Shown here piece by piece: positions 1 through 8,543 of a stretch of 64,000 nucleotides of DNA (the stretch's first letter is position 1; every line of letters begins with the position of its first letter). Under the pieces are notes generated by a model. It made no database searches and had not been told where the DNA came from. It saw only the letters and a list, made by a program, of their open reading frames with translations. The position numbers and the translations under genes were made by a program. Source of the stretch: Neobacillus piezotolerans (GTDB taxonomy: Bacteria; Bacillota; Bacilli; Bacillales; Cytobacillaceae); assembly GCF_003362805.1 (NCBI RefSeq), contig NZ_QNQT01000008.1, positions 1 through 64,000 on the forward strand, read 5' to 3'.

Positions 1-343
1 CTCCCTTTTTCTCCAAGTTTACTAGGATGCCTTTATTTTTAAATCTATTGTACGCAATTAGTTTGTTTAAATCTTTGAGTGTCAGATTGGTAGGATCCAT
101 AGCAAGAGTATATTCTTTAATTTTACTAAGGAGGGAAAGAGCGAATTCAATCTGTTTTTCAGTTAAGGAGTAATCCTCCTGGTCTGCGAGCAAGTTTGGT
201 GATGAATTTTTTTCAAGAGTAGCGGCATGTTCTTTTATTTTTGCCTCTACAAGGGCTTCTACTTCCCGATGGCTTATGCTCTTGGGTTGATCGGTTTTAG
301 TTTCTGTAGAGGTAAACAGTTTATTGAAAAGACCTTTTAGCAT
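1..343 (-). CDS. Hypothetical protein, C-terminus cut by window edge
   Basis: The frame is open on the minus strand from an ATG at 343 to the window edge, giving at least 114 residues with no stop. The protein starts MLKGLFNKLF and is rich in Lys, Glu and Leu, with no signal peptide. Two stretches look helical (about residues 27-46 and 60-80, the latter around LTEKQIEFALSLLSKIKEY). The ribosome binding site is weak (AAAGAGATG). I do not recognise the family. It is divergent from the helicase gene at 541, with about 200 bp between them. The call rests on the open frame and coding-like composition only. Confidence 0.6.
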   Translation of the reverse strand, partial: MLKGLFNKLFTSTETKTDQPKSISHREVEALVEAKIKEHAATLEKNSSPNLLADQEDYSLTEKQIEFALSLLSKIKEYTLAMDPTNLTLKDLNKLIAYNRFKNKGILVNLEKKG

Positions 344-540
344 TTCTTCACATCTCTTTCATTGTATTAATATGTAAGAACTTGCTAATTCCTATTTTAG
401 ATTTTTGCCTGGAAATTACAATCCTTTTGGAGAAATTTGTATATTTTTTAGTGGGAAAACGTTAATTATGTAAATATCTGGGCATATAATAAGCCGATTG
501 TAGTATAATGTAAGAAAATGCTAGAGTTGGGGCGGTTGAC

Positions 541-2460
541 ATGGCGATTACTGTACCTGAAACGATTCGGAGCAGTGCGACGGCAGGGGAGCGGCTTGTG
601 TTCCGGACTTTGAAAATATATTTGCCTGATGATTATATTGTGTATTTCGAGCCGGAGATTCATGGACGGAGGCCAGATTTTGTCATAATTGGGCCGGATT
701 TGGGCTTGGTTGTTTTGGAAGTGAAGGATTACACAAAGAATACACTTTTCCGCTTGAATCATGAGGAATGGCATATTTTGACTACTTCAGGTGACCAGGC
801 GGTAATTAAGAGCCCAATTAAGCAGGCAAGAGATAATGTTTTTAAAGTTGTTGATGTGTTGAAAAAGGATAAGAGCCTCATCCAAACAGAAGGGAAATAT
901 CAATTTAATTTGAAGTTTCCGTATGGATATGGGGTTGTTTTCACGCGCCTGTACGCGAAGGATTTTGTCGAGGAAGGCCTTTATTCCGTTATAGAGCCGG
1001 AGTTGTGCTTAAACCGTGATGAGATTGATCCCGATAAGGAAGGATTTTCTGAAGAAATTTTGATGGAAAAGATCATGAATATGTTTGTCGTGCCTTACCG
1101 GTTGAAGGATACGCTCTCGAAAGAGGATATTGATGCAATCCGCTATTATCTTTTCCCGGAAGTGCGAATCAGCGCGGAGTTCAAGCCGCCAGTTCCATAT
1201 CAGGATCAATTGCTGTTGTCGCTGCATGACATTAAGACAATGGATCTCCACCAGGAAAACCTGGCCAAGCAGCTCGGGGATAAAAATAGACTCATTCGTG
1301 GCGTAGCTGGAAGCGGGAAGACGATCATTCTCGCAAGCCGGGCAAAAATGCTTTCAAAACAGAATCCTGACTGGAAGATTCTTATCCTTTGCTATAATAT
1401 CTCGTTGGCCAATGCCATCCAGCAGATGATTACCCATATGCTAAACGAGCCGGAAGATTTGTTCGACTTTAACTTTACAGGCGGGGAAGTCGAGAATCCG
1501 GTGAAAAACCATAATATTGTTGTTCGGAATTTCCATGCCTGGCTGAAAAATGATTTGAAGATAAAAGAAGGGCAAATCCCGAATTTCATTGAGAAAATTA
1601 AACGGAAAGAAGCCATTCTTCCAACTTATGATGCCATTTTGATTGACGAAGGGCAGGATTTTGAAGCGGATTGGCTTAGCCTGGTCAGCTCCCTTCTTAA
1701 TGAGCAGACGCAATCGTTGCTGCTGGTGGAAGACCGTGCGCAGGAAATTTACAAACGGAAACGCACATATGTCCAGGATACAGGGCTCAGTTTCCAGGGA
1801 AGATCGAAAATCCTGTCCATTAACTACAGGAATACTGCGCAAATCGTCAAGTTTGCCTGGGACTTTTACAGAAAACATTCGATGCTTAAAAATAAAGTTG
1901 TAAATCGGGAGTTGGAAGGGGAAATCATTGCTCCGCAAAGCACGAAACGCAAAGGTCCGGAGCCGGGAATTATTCGTGCGAACAATTTCTATGAAGAAAT
2001 GAAGCTTGTTGCCCGCCAGATGAAAAAGCTACATGACGAACGAAAAGTACCTTACCATGAAATGCTTGTCCTTTATCGGGTAAAGAAGACATCTAAGATT
2101 CCAATCATAGACATAATTCAGAGGTCTATAAAGGATGCCGGGCTGCCGTATTTTTGGATAACCGAAAACGAGCAGTCGAAGCGGTCTTTTGAGAAAGAGG
2201 ACGGCCGGATCAAGATAAGTACAATCGACAGTAGCAAAGGGCTAGATTTCCGGGCAGTGTTCATCGTCAACACGGATTCCATGCCATTTCCGTTGGAGGA
2301 TGACCATGAAAGGGAGGTATCGTTGCTGTACATTGGCATGACCAGGGCAAAGGAGTTTTTGTGCCTTTCGTATTCCGGTACTTCAGAGTTCACCCAATAT
2401 TTGGATAACGTTTTATTGGAACGCTCTAAGCAAAAGGCCGAGAAAGTTAACATAAAATGA
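541..2460 (+). CDS. NERD-domain nuclease / UvrD-type superfamily 1 helicase
   Basis: This 639-residue cytoplasmic protein has an N-terminal NERD (nuclease-related) domain at about residues 10-130, with RRPDFVII and VVLEVKDY resembling a PD-(D/E)xK core. A superfamily 1 helicase motor follows: Walker A GVAGSGKT at residues 254-261, Walker B IDEGQDF at about 368-374, then SSKGLDFRAVF and a motif VI segment YIGMTRAKE near the C-terminus. The family acts on DNA as an ATP-driven nuclease-helicase. A similar NERD plus helicase layout is known in the staphylococcal Nhi phage-immunity protein, so a defence role is possible, but that is inference. It is a single-gene unit. The RBS GGGGCGG is modest and a TATAAT (485-490) lies upstream. 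Confidence 0.85.
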   Translation: MAITVPETIRSSATAGERLVFRTLKIYLPDDYIVYFEPEIHGRRPDFVIIGPDLGLVVLEVKDYTKNTLFRLNHEEWHILTTSGDQAVIKSPIKQARDNVFKVVDVLKKDKSLIQTEGKYQFNLKFPYGYGVVFTRLYAKDFVEEGLYSVIEPELCLNRDEIDPDKEGFSEEILMEKIMNMFVVPYRLKDTLSKEDIDAIRYYLFPEVRISAEFKPPVPYQDQLLLSLHDIKTMDLHQENLAKQLGDKNRLIRGVAGSGKTIILASRAKMLSKQNPDWKILILCYNISLANAIQQMITHMLNEPEDLFDFNFTGGEVENPVKNHNIVVRNFHAWLKNDLKIKEGQIPNFIEKIKRKEAILPTYDAILIDEGQDFEADWLSLVSSLLNEQTQSLLLVEDRAQEIYKRKRTYVQDTGLSFQGRSKILSINYRNTAQIVKFAWDFYRKHSMLKNKVVNRELEGEIIAPQSTKRKGPEPGIIRANNFYEEMKLVARQMKKLHDERKVPYHEMLVLYRVKKTSKIPIIDIIQRSIKDAGLPYFWITENEQSKRSFEKEDGRIKISTIDSSKGLDFRAVFIVNTDSMPFPLEDDHEREVSLLYIGMTRAKEFLCLSYSGTSEFTQYLDNVLLERSKQKAEKVNIK

Positions 2461-2583
2461 ACCTTCCGTCAGCGCGTTTTAGGTTCGGCTGTTAAAGCAA
2501 GGCAAAGATCCAGTATTCTTCAATTAAAACGTGCCTTCTATTAGGGATGAATGCTGGAGAGAGGAAGAAAGATTCTATAGGTA

Positions 2584-2617
2584 AAAAAACGAATTCCTCA
2601 ATTGGAATTCGTTTTTT
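2584..2617 (+). terminator. Intrinsic terminator downstream of the NERD helicase
   Basis: A perfect 14-bp inverted repeat (2584-2597 with 2604-2617) encloses a 6-nt loop, and the 3' arm ends in six T residues. It lies 124 bp after the helicase stop codon. The A-rich 5' arm would let it work in both directions. Confidence 0.75.
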
Positions 2618-2745
2618 ATGTATCTCTGATTACGGCCACCCAAATGTACCACCTCTGCAATCTTTTTTTACCACACAACGACAAAGATTTTACCGGCAAA
2701 CGCAAGACCCCTTTGCCAAGGTAAACTTTCATTTAAAACCCCCGT

Positions 2746-2777
2746 CGATATTTTCCAGTAGAAAAATATCGTTTTAT
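2746..2777. terminator. Possible second hairpin terminator
   Basis: CGATATTTT (2746-2754) pairs with AAAATATCG (2763-2771) across an 8-nt loop and is followed by TTTTATT. No gene obviously needs it. The rest of 2618-2959 holds no convincing coding sequence. Confidence 0.45.
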
Positions 2778-2959
2778 TGAAGGTCTGTATGGTATGAATG
2801 ATTTTGCCGGGGTCGGGTATATAAATTGATGACAGCAAACATAAGGAAAAATAACAAACTCTTTGCTAAAGGAAACCTGAGTAACATTAATACATTCAAT
2901 TTTATAATCCCCTTGCTGGAATAGAGCGACAAGGTGGTTAGATAGGAGAGAAAAAAATA

Positions 2960-3250
2960 GTGGAAAAAATTAATAAAAAACAACAAATTATTGCATGGCT
3001 TGAGAAGCTTGAAACTGATGAAGAAGTGATTGAAAAATTTTATAAAGCCTATCATGAGTATCGACTTGATGAGAGACCACTTAAAGAGAAAGGATTTAAA
3101 GTAGTAGGGTTCTATCTTCCTAAAGAAATTGATGAAAGTTTAAATCAAATAGCCGCAGGAAAAAAGAAAGGATTTAAGAATTTCCTAGCCTTATATGCTA
3201 TAAGCGATTTCATTAATAGATATGGAGAAGAAATTGACAAGCATAATTAG
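2960..3250 (+). CDS. Small hypothetical protein, ribbon-helix-helix-like C-terminal half
   Basis: A 96-residue highly charged protein starts at GTG 2960, chosen because AGGAGAG lies 9-10 nt upstream (2944-2950). Residues 1-50 look helical (KQQIIAWLEKLETDEEVIEKFYKAYHEY). The second half reads as a strand KVVGFYLP, a helix KEIDESLNQIA and another helix FKNFLALYAISDFINRY. That order is typical of ribbon-helix-helix DNA-binding proteins, antitoxins included, but there is no toxin gene beside it. I do not recognise a named family. It stands alone between two gaps. Confidence 0.65.
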   Translation: MEKINKKQQIIAWLEKLETDEEVIEKFYKAYHEYRLDERPLKEKGFKVVGFYLPKEIDESLNQIAAGKKKGFKNFLALYAISDFINRYGEEIDKHN

Positions 3251-3448
3251 TAGTAGTAAGGACAGTCACAAGGTTTCAGTCTTTAAACTTGAATTATAGT
3301 CTGTTTAACCGCTTCAAGTTTTAAATTACCGTGATTTTAACGCATTATACATTCTAAACATTATTTTATAGTTTAAAATTATAACGGACTATGAAGTTAG
3401 TGAAGCTGTGAGTTTAAAGCGCAATCCATTGCAGTTAACTTGCAATAA

Positions 3449-3499
3449 AAAAAGTTGGAGTTTTGGCAGGGGATATCCTGCACAGCACTCCAACTTTTT
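3449..3499 (-). terminator. Intrinsic terminator of the FMN reductase gene
   Basis: AAAAAGTTGGAGT (3449-3461) and ACTCCAACTTTTT (3487-3499) form a 13-bp stem. The loop contains a smaller hairpin, GCAGG with CCTGC. On the minus strand the stem is followed by a T-rich tail. The gene's stop codon lies 6 bp before it. Confidence 0.85.
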
Positions 3500-3504
3500 A
3501 TAGC

Positions 3505-4053
3505 TTATTGATATTTCTTGATTAATTCAACGAATTCATTAACGAAGCCTTGTAGGAATCCAGTTGTTCCTTCATTCAGCTTGCCATTTTCATCTAGCAA
3601 TTCATGAACGGAACCGATATATGCTTCTGGTTGTTGTACCACTGGCATATTTAAAAATGCAAGTACTTGGCGTAGGTGATGGTTTGCACCGAATCCAGCA
3701 AGAGCACCTGGAGATTGGCTGATGATTGCTGCAGGTTTTCCACTCCAAACACTTTCGCCATAAGGGCGGGATGCTACATCTAGCGCATTCTTTAATGCAG
3801 CTGGAATAGAACGGTTGTATTCTGGTGTTACGAATAATACCGCGTCCAATTCTTTGACTGTATTACGGAATGCAGTATATTCTTCAGGAGTTCCTAGGTC
3901 TCCTTCAAAATCCTGGTTAAATAATGGCAGGTGGCCAATTTCAACAAACTCAGTAACATAGCCTTCTGGGAATAAAGGTGCTACGTTATCCGCAACTTGC
4001 TTTGAAAAAGAATTTTTGCGAAGACTTCCAACAATGATGCCAACTTTCGTCAT
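3505..4053 (-). CDS. NAD(P)H-dependent FMN reductase (azoreductase/quinone reductase type)
   Basis: This 182-residue flavodoxin-like oxidoreductase uses FMN and NAD(P)H to reduce quinones, azo dyes or related electrophiles. The phosphate-binding loop GSLRKNSF lies near residues 9-16, and the family motif PEYNRSIPAALKNALD lies near residues 76-91. The start is ambiguous: ATG at 4062 sits only 3 nt after AAGGA, while ATG at 4053 gives the usual family N-terminus MTKVGIIVGSLRK at 12 nt. I prefer 4053. The gene is divergent from the pirin gene, and three regularly spaced TGAATTCAA operator copies lie just upstream, suggesting repression relieved by quinone or electrophile stress. Confidence 0.85.
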   Translation of the reverse strand: MTKVGIIVGSLRKNSFSKQVADNVAPLFPEGYVTEFVEIGHLPLFNQDFEGDLGTPEEYTAFRNTVKELDAVLFVTPEYNRSIPAALKNALDVASRPYGESVWSGKPAAIISQSPGALAGFGANHHLRQVLAFLNMPVVQQPEAYIGSVHELLDENGKLNEGTTGFLQGFVNEFVELIKKYQ

Positions 4054-4082
4054 ACGATTCATCCATCCTTCTTTTTTAATAA

Positions 4083-4135
4083 TGAATTCAAACTAATTAT
4101 CTTGAATTCAATATAATTGTATTGAATTCAAGATA
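4083..4135. promoter_or_regulatory. Three-fold operator, TGAATTCAA every 20 bp
   Basis: TGAATTCAA occurs at 4083, 4103 and 4123, exactly 20 bp apart, so all three lie on one DNA face. The second and third are arms of a perfect 16-bp inverted repeat (4098-4113 and 4120-4135) with a 6-bp spacer. The site lies between the reductase RBS and the divergent pirin gene. The half-site resembles the published MhqR (MarR-type, quinone-sensing) box TATCTCGAATTCGAGATA, which supports a MarR- or HxlR-type regulator. Its gene is not in the window. Confidence 0.75.
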
Positions 4136-4433
4136 TATTAGCAAAATAAATGCTTCGCAATCTAAAAAGGGAATACGGTTATCATTCTTAAATAAATAGG
4201 TATACTTAAATAATAGTTAATCACTATTTAAAATTACCCTTCAAAACGCGAAAAGATCATTTTTGTAATCAGGACATTATTTTAGGTTAGATTTTTGATG
4301 ATATTTCAGCTAAATGCCTGGATTCTTATGTTTTTTTAGCTAATACGGAATTTGGAATAGGAAGTTCAAATTGACAGTTTGGGTTTTTTCATCTATATTT
4401 ATCTTTAATTTGAGACATCTGGGAGTGAGATAA

Positions 4434-5141
4434 ATGATTCAGAGGTTTTCGGCAGCATCTCGTTACTCTGTAAAAAATGATTGGCTGGAGAGTAATCTTA
4501 GTTTTTCCTTTGGTGAGTACTATGATGAGGAAAATATCCAATTTGGTCCACTTCGAGTTTTTAATGATGACACAGTACAAGCCGGTAAAGGATTTGGCAT
4601 CCATCCACATAGGGAAGCGGAAATTGTATCGATTGTATTGCATGGGCAGTTAAAGCATGAAGATAGCCTTGGGAACAGCGGGATATTACAATTTGGAAAT
4701 GTGCAGCGTATGACTGCAGGAACTGGTTTGCTCCATTCTGAAATGAATCCTTCTTTAGAAGAGGAAGCAAGCTTTTTACAGCTATGGTTTAAACCTTCCA
4801 AAAAGCAATTACCTCCTTCTTATGAGGATATTTCTTATAACGTTGATTCAATGAAGAATAAATTGTTGCCAATCGTTTCTTCGATCCCAACCAATGGTGC
4901 AGCGAAAATTCATAGTGATGTTACATTATACTTATCCAAATTGGATGAGGGAGAAAAGATCTTCTTTCAACAAGAACAGGGAAGAAAGATGTATGTCTTT
5001 GTGATTGAAGGGGAGCTAATTTTAGATAACGATGTTGTCGTTGGAAAAAGAGACAGTGCGCGCATAACTGAACAAAACCAACTTACTTTAAAATCAACAA
5101 AAGAAGCCTTCTTTTTATTGATAGATTTGGGTGGTGTTTAA
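4434..5141 (+). CDS. Pirin family protein (YhhW-like bicupin)
   Basis: This 235-residue cytoplasmic bicupin has an N-terminal cupin with metal ligands in HPHREAEIVSIVLHG and the later TAGTGLLHSEMN, followed by a second cupin lacking the full ligand set. Pirins bind one metal ion, and bacterial members such as YhhW can oxidise quercetin. Many sit next to flavin reductases in electrophile-stress regulons. GGGAGTGA lies 6 nt before ATG 4434. The gene is divergent from the FMN reductase and may share its operator, although about 300 bp separates the pirin start from the operator. The next gene begins 2 nt after the stop codon, so the two are probably co-translated. Confidence 0.88.
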   Translation: MIQRFSAASRYSVKNDWLESNLSFSFGEYYDEENIQFGPLRVFNDDTVQAGKGFGIHPHREAEIVSIVLHGQLKHEDSLGNSGILQFGNVQRMTAGTGLLHSEMNPSLEEEASFLQLWFKPSKKQLPPSYEDISYNVDSMKNKLLPIVSSIPTNGAAKIHSDVTLYLSKLDEGEKIFFQQEQGRKMYVFVIEGELILDNDVVVGKRDSARITEQNQLTLKSTKEAFFLLIDLGGV

Positions 5142-5143
5142 TT

Positions 5144-5419
5144 ATGTTATTGATTCGCCATTCGATTGGAAGCAGACTTTTTTATCAAACGGATGAATAT
5201 GAGATTCATTCAGTACAAGATAAGTGGGTCATTTCCTTCAAAATTTCCGAAGAGGAATCTAAAGAAATCATCAAATTTAAAGACGAATTGAACCTCTTTG
5301 ATGTCGGGAAAAACCAGAAGACTTGGTATTATACATCAAATGCAAACGTTGAGTTTAATGAGAAGAACTCTACGATGACAATTATTGCAGATCATAAATC
5401 AGTCTATCCAGTTAATTAA
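5144..5419 (+). CDS. Small hypothetical protein coupled to pirin
   Basis: A 91-residue soluble protein begins 2 nt after the pirin stop codon and uses GGGTGGTG within the pirin 3' end as its RBS. It has no signal peptide or membrane segment. The sequence alternates in a way suggesting beta strands with one helix (SEEESKEIIKFKDELNLF). I do not recognise a family. Tight coupling to pirin suggests a shared role. Confidence 0.6.
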   Translation: MLLIRHSIGSRLFYQTDEYEIHSVQDKWVISFKISEEESKEIIKFKDELNLFDVGKNQKTWYYTSNANVEFNEKNSTMTIIADHKSVYPVN

Positions 5420-5957
5420 AAAAACTTGAAAGGTGTTATGTAATTGGATACCCACGTTTTGCAAGTTTGTAAGTGGTAATGCACATGCAAAGAATCCAGG
5501 GTCGTAGAAAGCTTTATTATCCTATAAATCAATGATTCATTGAGGTGCGATTATTACATATCCTGTTTGTGACTGGCGGAAACCGATCTTGAAGAAGTGT
5601 GACAGCTGGCCAAGATGAAATAATGATTGAAGATTCCCGAGCTGTAATTAAGACTAGGTGAAGCAGCTGAATCGTGGAAAAAGGAAACCAAACGAATCTA
5701 TTTAGAGCTGATCAAGCTATTTGATTGGCTCTTTTTTATTCCTCCTCAAACCCTTTACATGAATTTCCTTCTTATTGTGGCGAATTTCGCAAAAGGTCGC
5801 TGATTAAATAAAATTTCAATAATTGGGTAGCCAGTCGCGACAGATTGGTGAACAGTTGCTTTTTTAAAAAATTGTTCCTGTTCTGTCCCCGGCTGGCAGC
5901 GTGACATTTTTTCATAAGCGTATGTATGGTTGGAGGTGTCTAAAGGGAGGGAATTGA
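5420..5957. other. Non-coding stretch with one hairpin
   Basis: I find no credible gene in these 538 bases on either strand. The only structured element is the terminator-like hairpin at 5704-5737. The rest is AT-rich and shows no repeat. It could be remnant coding sequence, but no family is recognisable. Confidence 0.5.
5704..5737 (+). terminator. Intrinsic terminator
   Basis: AGAGCTGATCAA (5704-5715) pairs with TTGATTGGCTCT (5721-5732), with two G-U wobbles across a 5-nt loop, followed by TTTTT. It probably ends the pirin transcript or the transcript of a lost gene. Confidence 0.65.
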
Positions 5958-6512
5958 ATGGGAGGTATTAAGATGATGATGGTCTCGGACAAGTATAGGC
6001 CGAGTTGCAGGGCGGATTTTATTAATCTGCTTCGAAATAAGGCTTTCCTAAAGGATTGCGGGGAACTTATGAATGATCTTCTGAAATCGGACGGGTTTTG
6101 GGCAGCATTGGAACGAAGGCTTGATTTCGTTATGTATACGATTTTACAAATGGATTTTTTGGGCGGGGGATTGGGAGAAAGCTTTTTGTTTAGGAACTTT
6201 GATTCTTTGACCACTGATGCTCTTTTTACGATGGGGGAAGAAGCAGTGAAGGAAAAACTACCTGAACCATTAACAATCATACACGATGAGCTTTTCCGCC
6301 AGTATGTTATCGTTGCTGCTCGAGGTACAGCCGAAGTAAGGGTGGAAGACTATGAATTTTTCGTTGCTCCTTATTTCTCAGGCGGGGGCCTTTTTTCCGA
6401 AAAACCAAATGGACAGCATTGGATGGAAGAATTGGCAGAGGAAATTTTTCGGCCCGCCCTAAACTCTCTCATTGTGGAGATTCGGCAAAGAAGGAATCTG
6501 AAGGATATTTAA
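5958..6512 (+). CDS. Hypothetical cytoplasmic protein
   Basis: A 184-residue protein has a strong RBS (AGGGAGGG) 6-7 nt before ATG 5958. It lacks a signal peptide and membrane segments and mixes helical stretches (FINLLRNKAFLKDCGELMNDLL) with a glycine-rich turn (LGGGLGE) and an aromatic segment (EDYEFFVAPYFSGGGLF). I do not recognise a family. The ATPase gene follows on the same strand after 261 bp, so a functional link is possible but unsupported. Confidence 0.55.
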   Translation: MGGIKMMMVSDKYRPSCRADFINLLRNKAFLKDCGELMNDLLKSDGFWAALERRLDFVMYTILQMDFLGGGLGESFLFRNFDSLTTDALFTMGEEAVKEKLPEPLTIIHDELFRQYVIVAARGTAEVRVEDYEFFVAPYFSGGGLFSEKPNGQHWMEELAEEIFRPALNSLIVEIRQRRNLKDI

Positions 6513-6773
6513 ACCGATACCTAGAATAGTAAAGAAAGACCTAATAATAGGGGTAAGAAAATGAATAAGGAAAATGGGAGAAAACACCGACATGGGAATG
6601 GTATGCGGTGAAATATATTTATTAATTTATCATCTCGGTAGAAACTGACCCTGCAAAGGTTGACGAGGAATATAGCACGGAACGAATAAATATTTTTGAC
6701 AGACAGTCGATAATTACTAGTCTCCACATGACTTTCAATAAACACATGTATGAAATTGAAGGAGAATTGCCCA

Positions 6774-7520
6774 ATGTTGTTTTTACGAAAAATTACTCTT
6801 TTGCGAGAAGACATTCCCGATTTTAATAAATACCCTTTCACTGTTCCTGCTATAAGAGGTATGGATGTATTGGAATTGGATAGTGAAGTGACATTTTTTG
6901 TAGGGGAAAATGGTTCTGGAAAATCTACTTTGCTTGAGTCAATTGCGTACCAGTGTGGGTTTCATACCGCGGGGGGTGGACTGAACAATCTCTATGATGT
7001 GGAGTCATCCCACGCTGCTTTAGGAAATTACATTCGTTTGTCCTGGCTGCCCAAAACCAGCCAAGGCTTCTTTTTACGGGCTGAAAGTTTTTATCATTTT
7101 GCCACGCATCTCGATCAACTAGCCGAGGAAGATCCTACGTTTAATTATAAAGCATATGGAGGCAGGTCATTGCACCACCAATCCCATGGAGAATCCTTTG
7201 TATCATTGTTTTTAAACCGTTTTTCGGATGAGGGAATTTATCTATTGGATGAACCCGAGGCAGCATTATCGCCAGCTCGCCAATTAGCTTTTATGAGGGT
7301 TATTTATCAATTGGCGAGTCGCGGCAATTCACAATTTATAATCGCCACGCATTCACCGATTCTGCTGAGCTATCCAAACGCAAAGATCTTCAGTTTTGAT
7401 GCCGATGCAATCGAAAGCATCACGTATGAAGATACAGAACATTACCAAATCACAAAGGGGTTTTTAAATAGGAAGGAAAGGTACTTGGAAGAGTTGTTTT
7501 TAGATGATGAGGATGAATAA
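6774..7520 (+). CDS. RecF/ABC-like AAA-family ATPase
   Basis: This 248-residue ATPase belongs to the ABC/RecF/SMC-like AAA group. It has Walker A GENGSGKST at residues 44-52, a signature-like SHGESF near 142, Walker B IYLLDEPEAALSP near 160 and the switch histidine in IIATHSPILL near 190. It lacks a coiled coil and any transmembrane partner, so it is a single-domain soluble ATPase of unknown substrate. ATG 6774 is chosen because GAAGGAGA lies 9 nt upstream; an upstream in-frame ATG at 6750 has no RBS. Such proteins occur as housekeeping ATPases and in defence systems, and I cannot tell which applies here. Confidence 0.8.
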   Translation: MLFLRKITLLREDIPDFNKYPFTVPAIRGMDVLELDSEVTFFVGENGSGKSTLLESIAYQCGFHTAGGGLNNLYDVESSHAALGNYIRLSWLPKTSQGFFLRAESFYHFATHLDQLAEEDPTFNYKAYGGRSLHHQSHGESFVSLFLNRFSDEGIYLLDEPEAALSPARQLAFMRVIYQLASRGNSQFIIATHSPILLSYPNAKIFSFDADAIESITYEDTEHYQITKGFLNRKERYLEELFLDDEDE

Positions 7521-7723
7521 TAACATGGTGACGGTTCTGAAGGATTTGATCTAAACAAGTGCTAACTTCTTCCGTAAAATATACAGAATAAATTTGGTCA
7601 CTTTCTTCTGCTATGCCGCGCCTCCTTTAACTATTACGCGGTATAGCGTGAAAATCCTACCTGTAAGAGTTTGAAAAGCATTCAACAGCTCTCTAAGAAA
7701 TGTTTGGAAACTGCAAACCCACT

Positions 7724-7752
7724 ATACATTAATCCGTTTTTTCATATATAAT
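7724..7752 (+). promoter_or_regulatory. Promoter of the queuosine operon
   Basis: TATACA (7724-7729) and TATAAT (7747-7752) are 17 bp apart, fitting a sigma-A promoter. Transcription would start near 7759, about 30 nt before the preQ1 aptamer. Confidence 0.6.
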
Positions 7753-7787
7753 AAACAAATCGCGAATATAAAAATCCGCTTAATTGC

Positions 7788-7824
7788 GGTGGAGGTTCTA
7801 GCTACCCTCTTTAAAAAACTAAGG
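7788..7824 (+). ncRNA. preQ1-I riboswitch aptamer
   Basis: The core GGAGGTTCTAGCTACCCTCT (7791-7810) followed by TTAAAAAACTAAGG matches the preQ1 class I consensus: a short GAGG/CCCTC stem, the conserved loop TTCTAGCTAC and an A-rich tail ending in CTAA. It binds pre-queuosine-1 and precedes queC. A terminator hairpin follows directly, so preQ1 binding should end transcription early. Confidence 0.93.
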
Positions 7825-7862
7825 AAACAGCACTGCTTTCTTTAGGCGTGCTGTTTTTTTGT
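7825..7862 (+). terminator. Riboswitch-controlled terminator
   Basis: AAACAGCAC (7825-7833) pairs with GTGCTGTTT (7848-7856), extended by GC with GC inside and followed by a run of T. It begins at the 3' edge of the preQ1 aptamer, the layout of a transcription-attenuation OFF switch. Confidence 0.9.
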
Positions 7863-7878
7863 TGGAAGGAGAAAGAAA

Positions 7879-8541
7879 ATGTTGAAGAGTGAAAAAGCGG
7901 TAGTAGTATTCAGTGGGGGACAGGACAGCACAACCTGCCTGTTTTGGGCGCTGGAGCAATTTGCCGAAGTCGCGGCTGTTACGTTTGACTACAACCAGCG
8001 GCATATTACAGAAATTGAATGTGCTAAAAATATTGCAAAGGAACTTGGCATTGAGCATTATATCCTTGATATGAGCCTGTTGAACCAGCTCGCCCCGAAT
8101 GCGTTGACCCGGGAAGACATCGAAGTGAAGGATGGGGAAGGCGGCGGCCTGCCGAACACATTTGTGCCGGGCAGAAATTTGCTGTTCATGTCATTTGCCG
8201 GGGTGCTTGCAAGCCAAATTGGGGCGAAGAACATCGTTACAGGCGTATGCGAAACGGATTTCAGCGGCTATCCCGACTGCCGAGATGTGTTTGTGAAGTC
8301 GCTTAACGTTACTCTCAATTTATCAATGGATCAAAACTTTGTCATTCACACTCCGTTGATGTGGCTTAACAAGGCGGAGACATGGAAACTCGCAGATAAT
8401 CTTGGAGCTTTCGAGTTTGTCCGTGAAAAGACGCTGACTTGCTATAACGGAATCATCGCAGATGGCTGCGGTGAGTGCCCCGCCTGCAAGCTGAGGAAAA
8501 AAGGCCTTGATGACTATCTGGCAGAACGGCAGGGGTTGTAG
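7879..8541 (+). CDS. queC: 7-cyano-7-deazaguanine synthase QueC
   Basis: QueC converts 7-carboxy-7-deazaguanine to preQ0 using ATP and ammonia, in queuosine biosynthesis. The 220-residue protein has the PP-loop SGGQDST at residues 12-18 and the C-terminal zinc-binding cysteines in CYNG and [10 protein letters not shown]. Its length is typical. It is the first gene after the preQ1 riboswitch, with AAGGAGAAAG before the ATG, and is 2 bp from queD. Confidence 0.96.
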   Translation: MLKSEKAVVVFSGGQDSTTCLFWALEQFAEVAAVTFDYNQRHITEIECAKNIAKELGIEHYILDMSLLNQLAPNALTREDIEVKDGEGGGLPNTFVPGRNLLFMSFAGVLASQIGAKNIVTGVCETDFSGYPDCRDVFVKSLNVTLNLSMDQNFVIHTPLMWLNKAETWKLADNLGAFEFVREKTLTCYNGIIADGCGECPACKLRKKGLDDYLAERQGL

Positions 8542-8543
8542 GC

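Noticed and set aside
2547..2780. 77-codon plus-strand frame
   Set aside because: It passes through two terminator hairpins and resembles nothing known.
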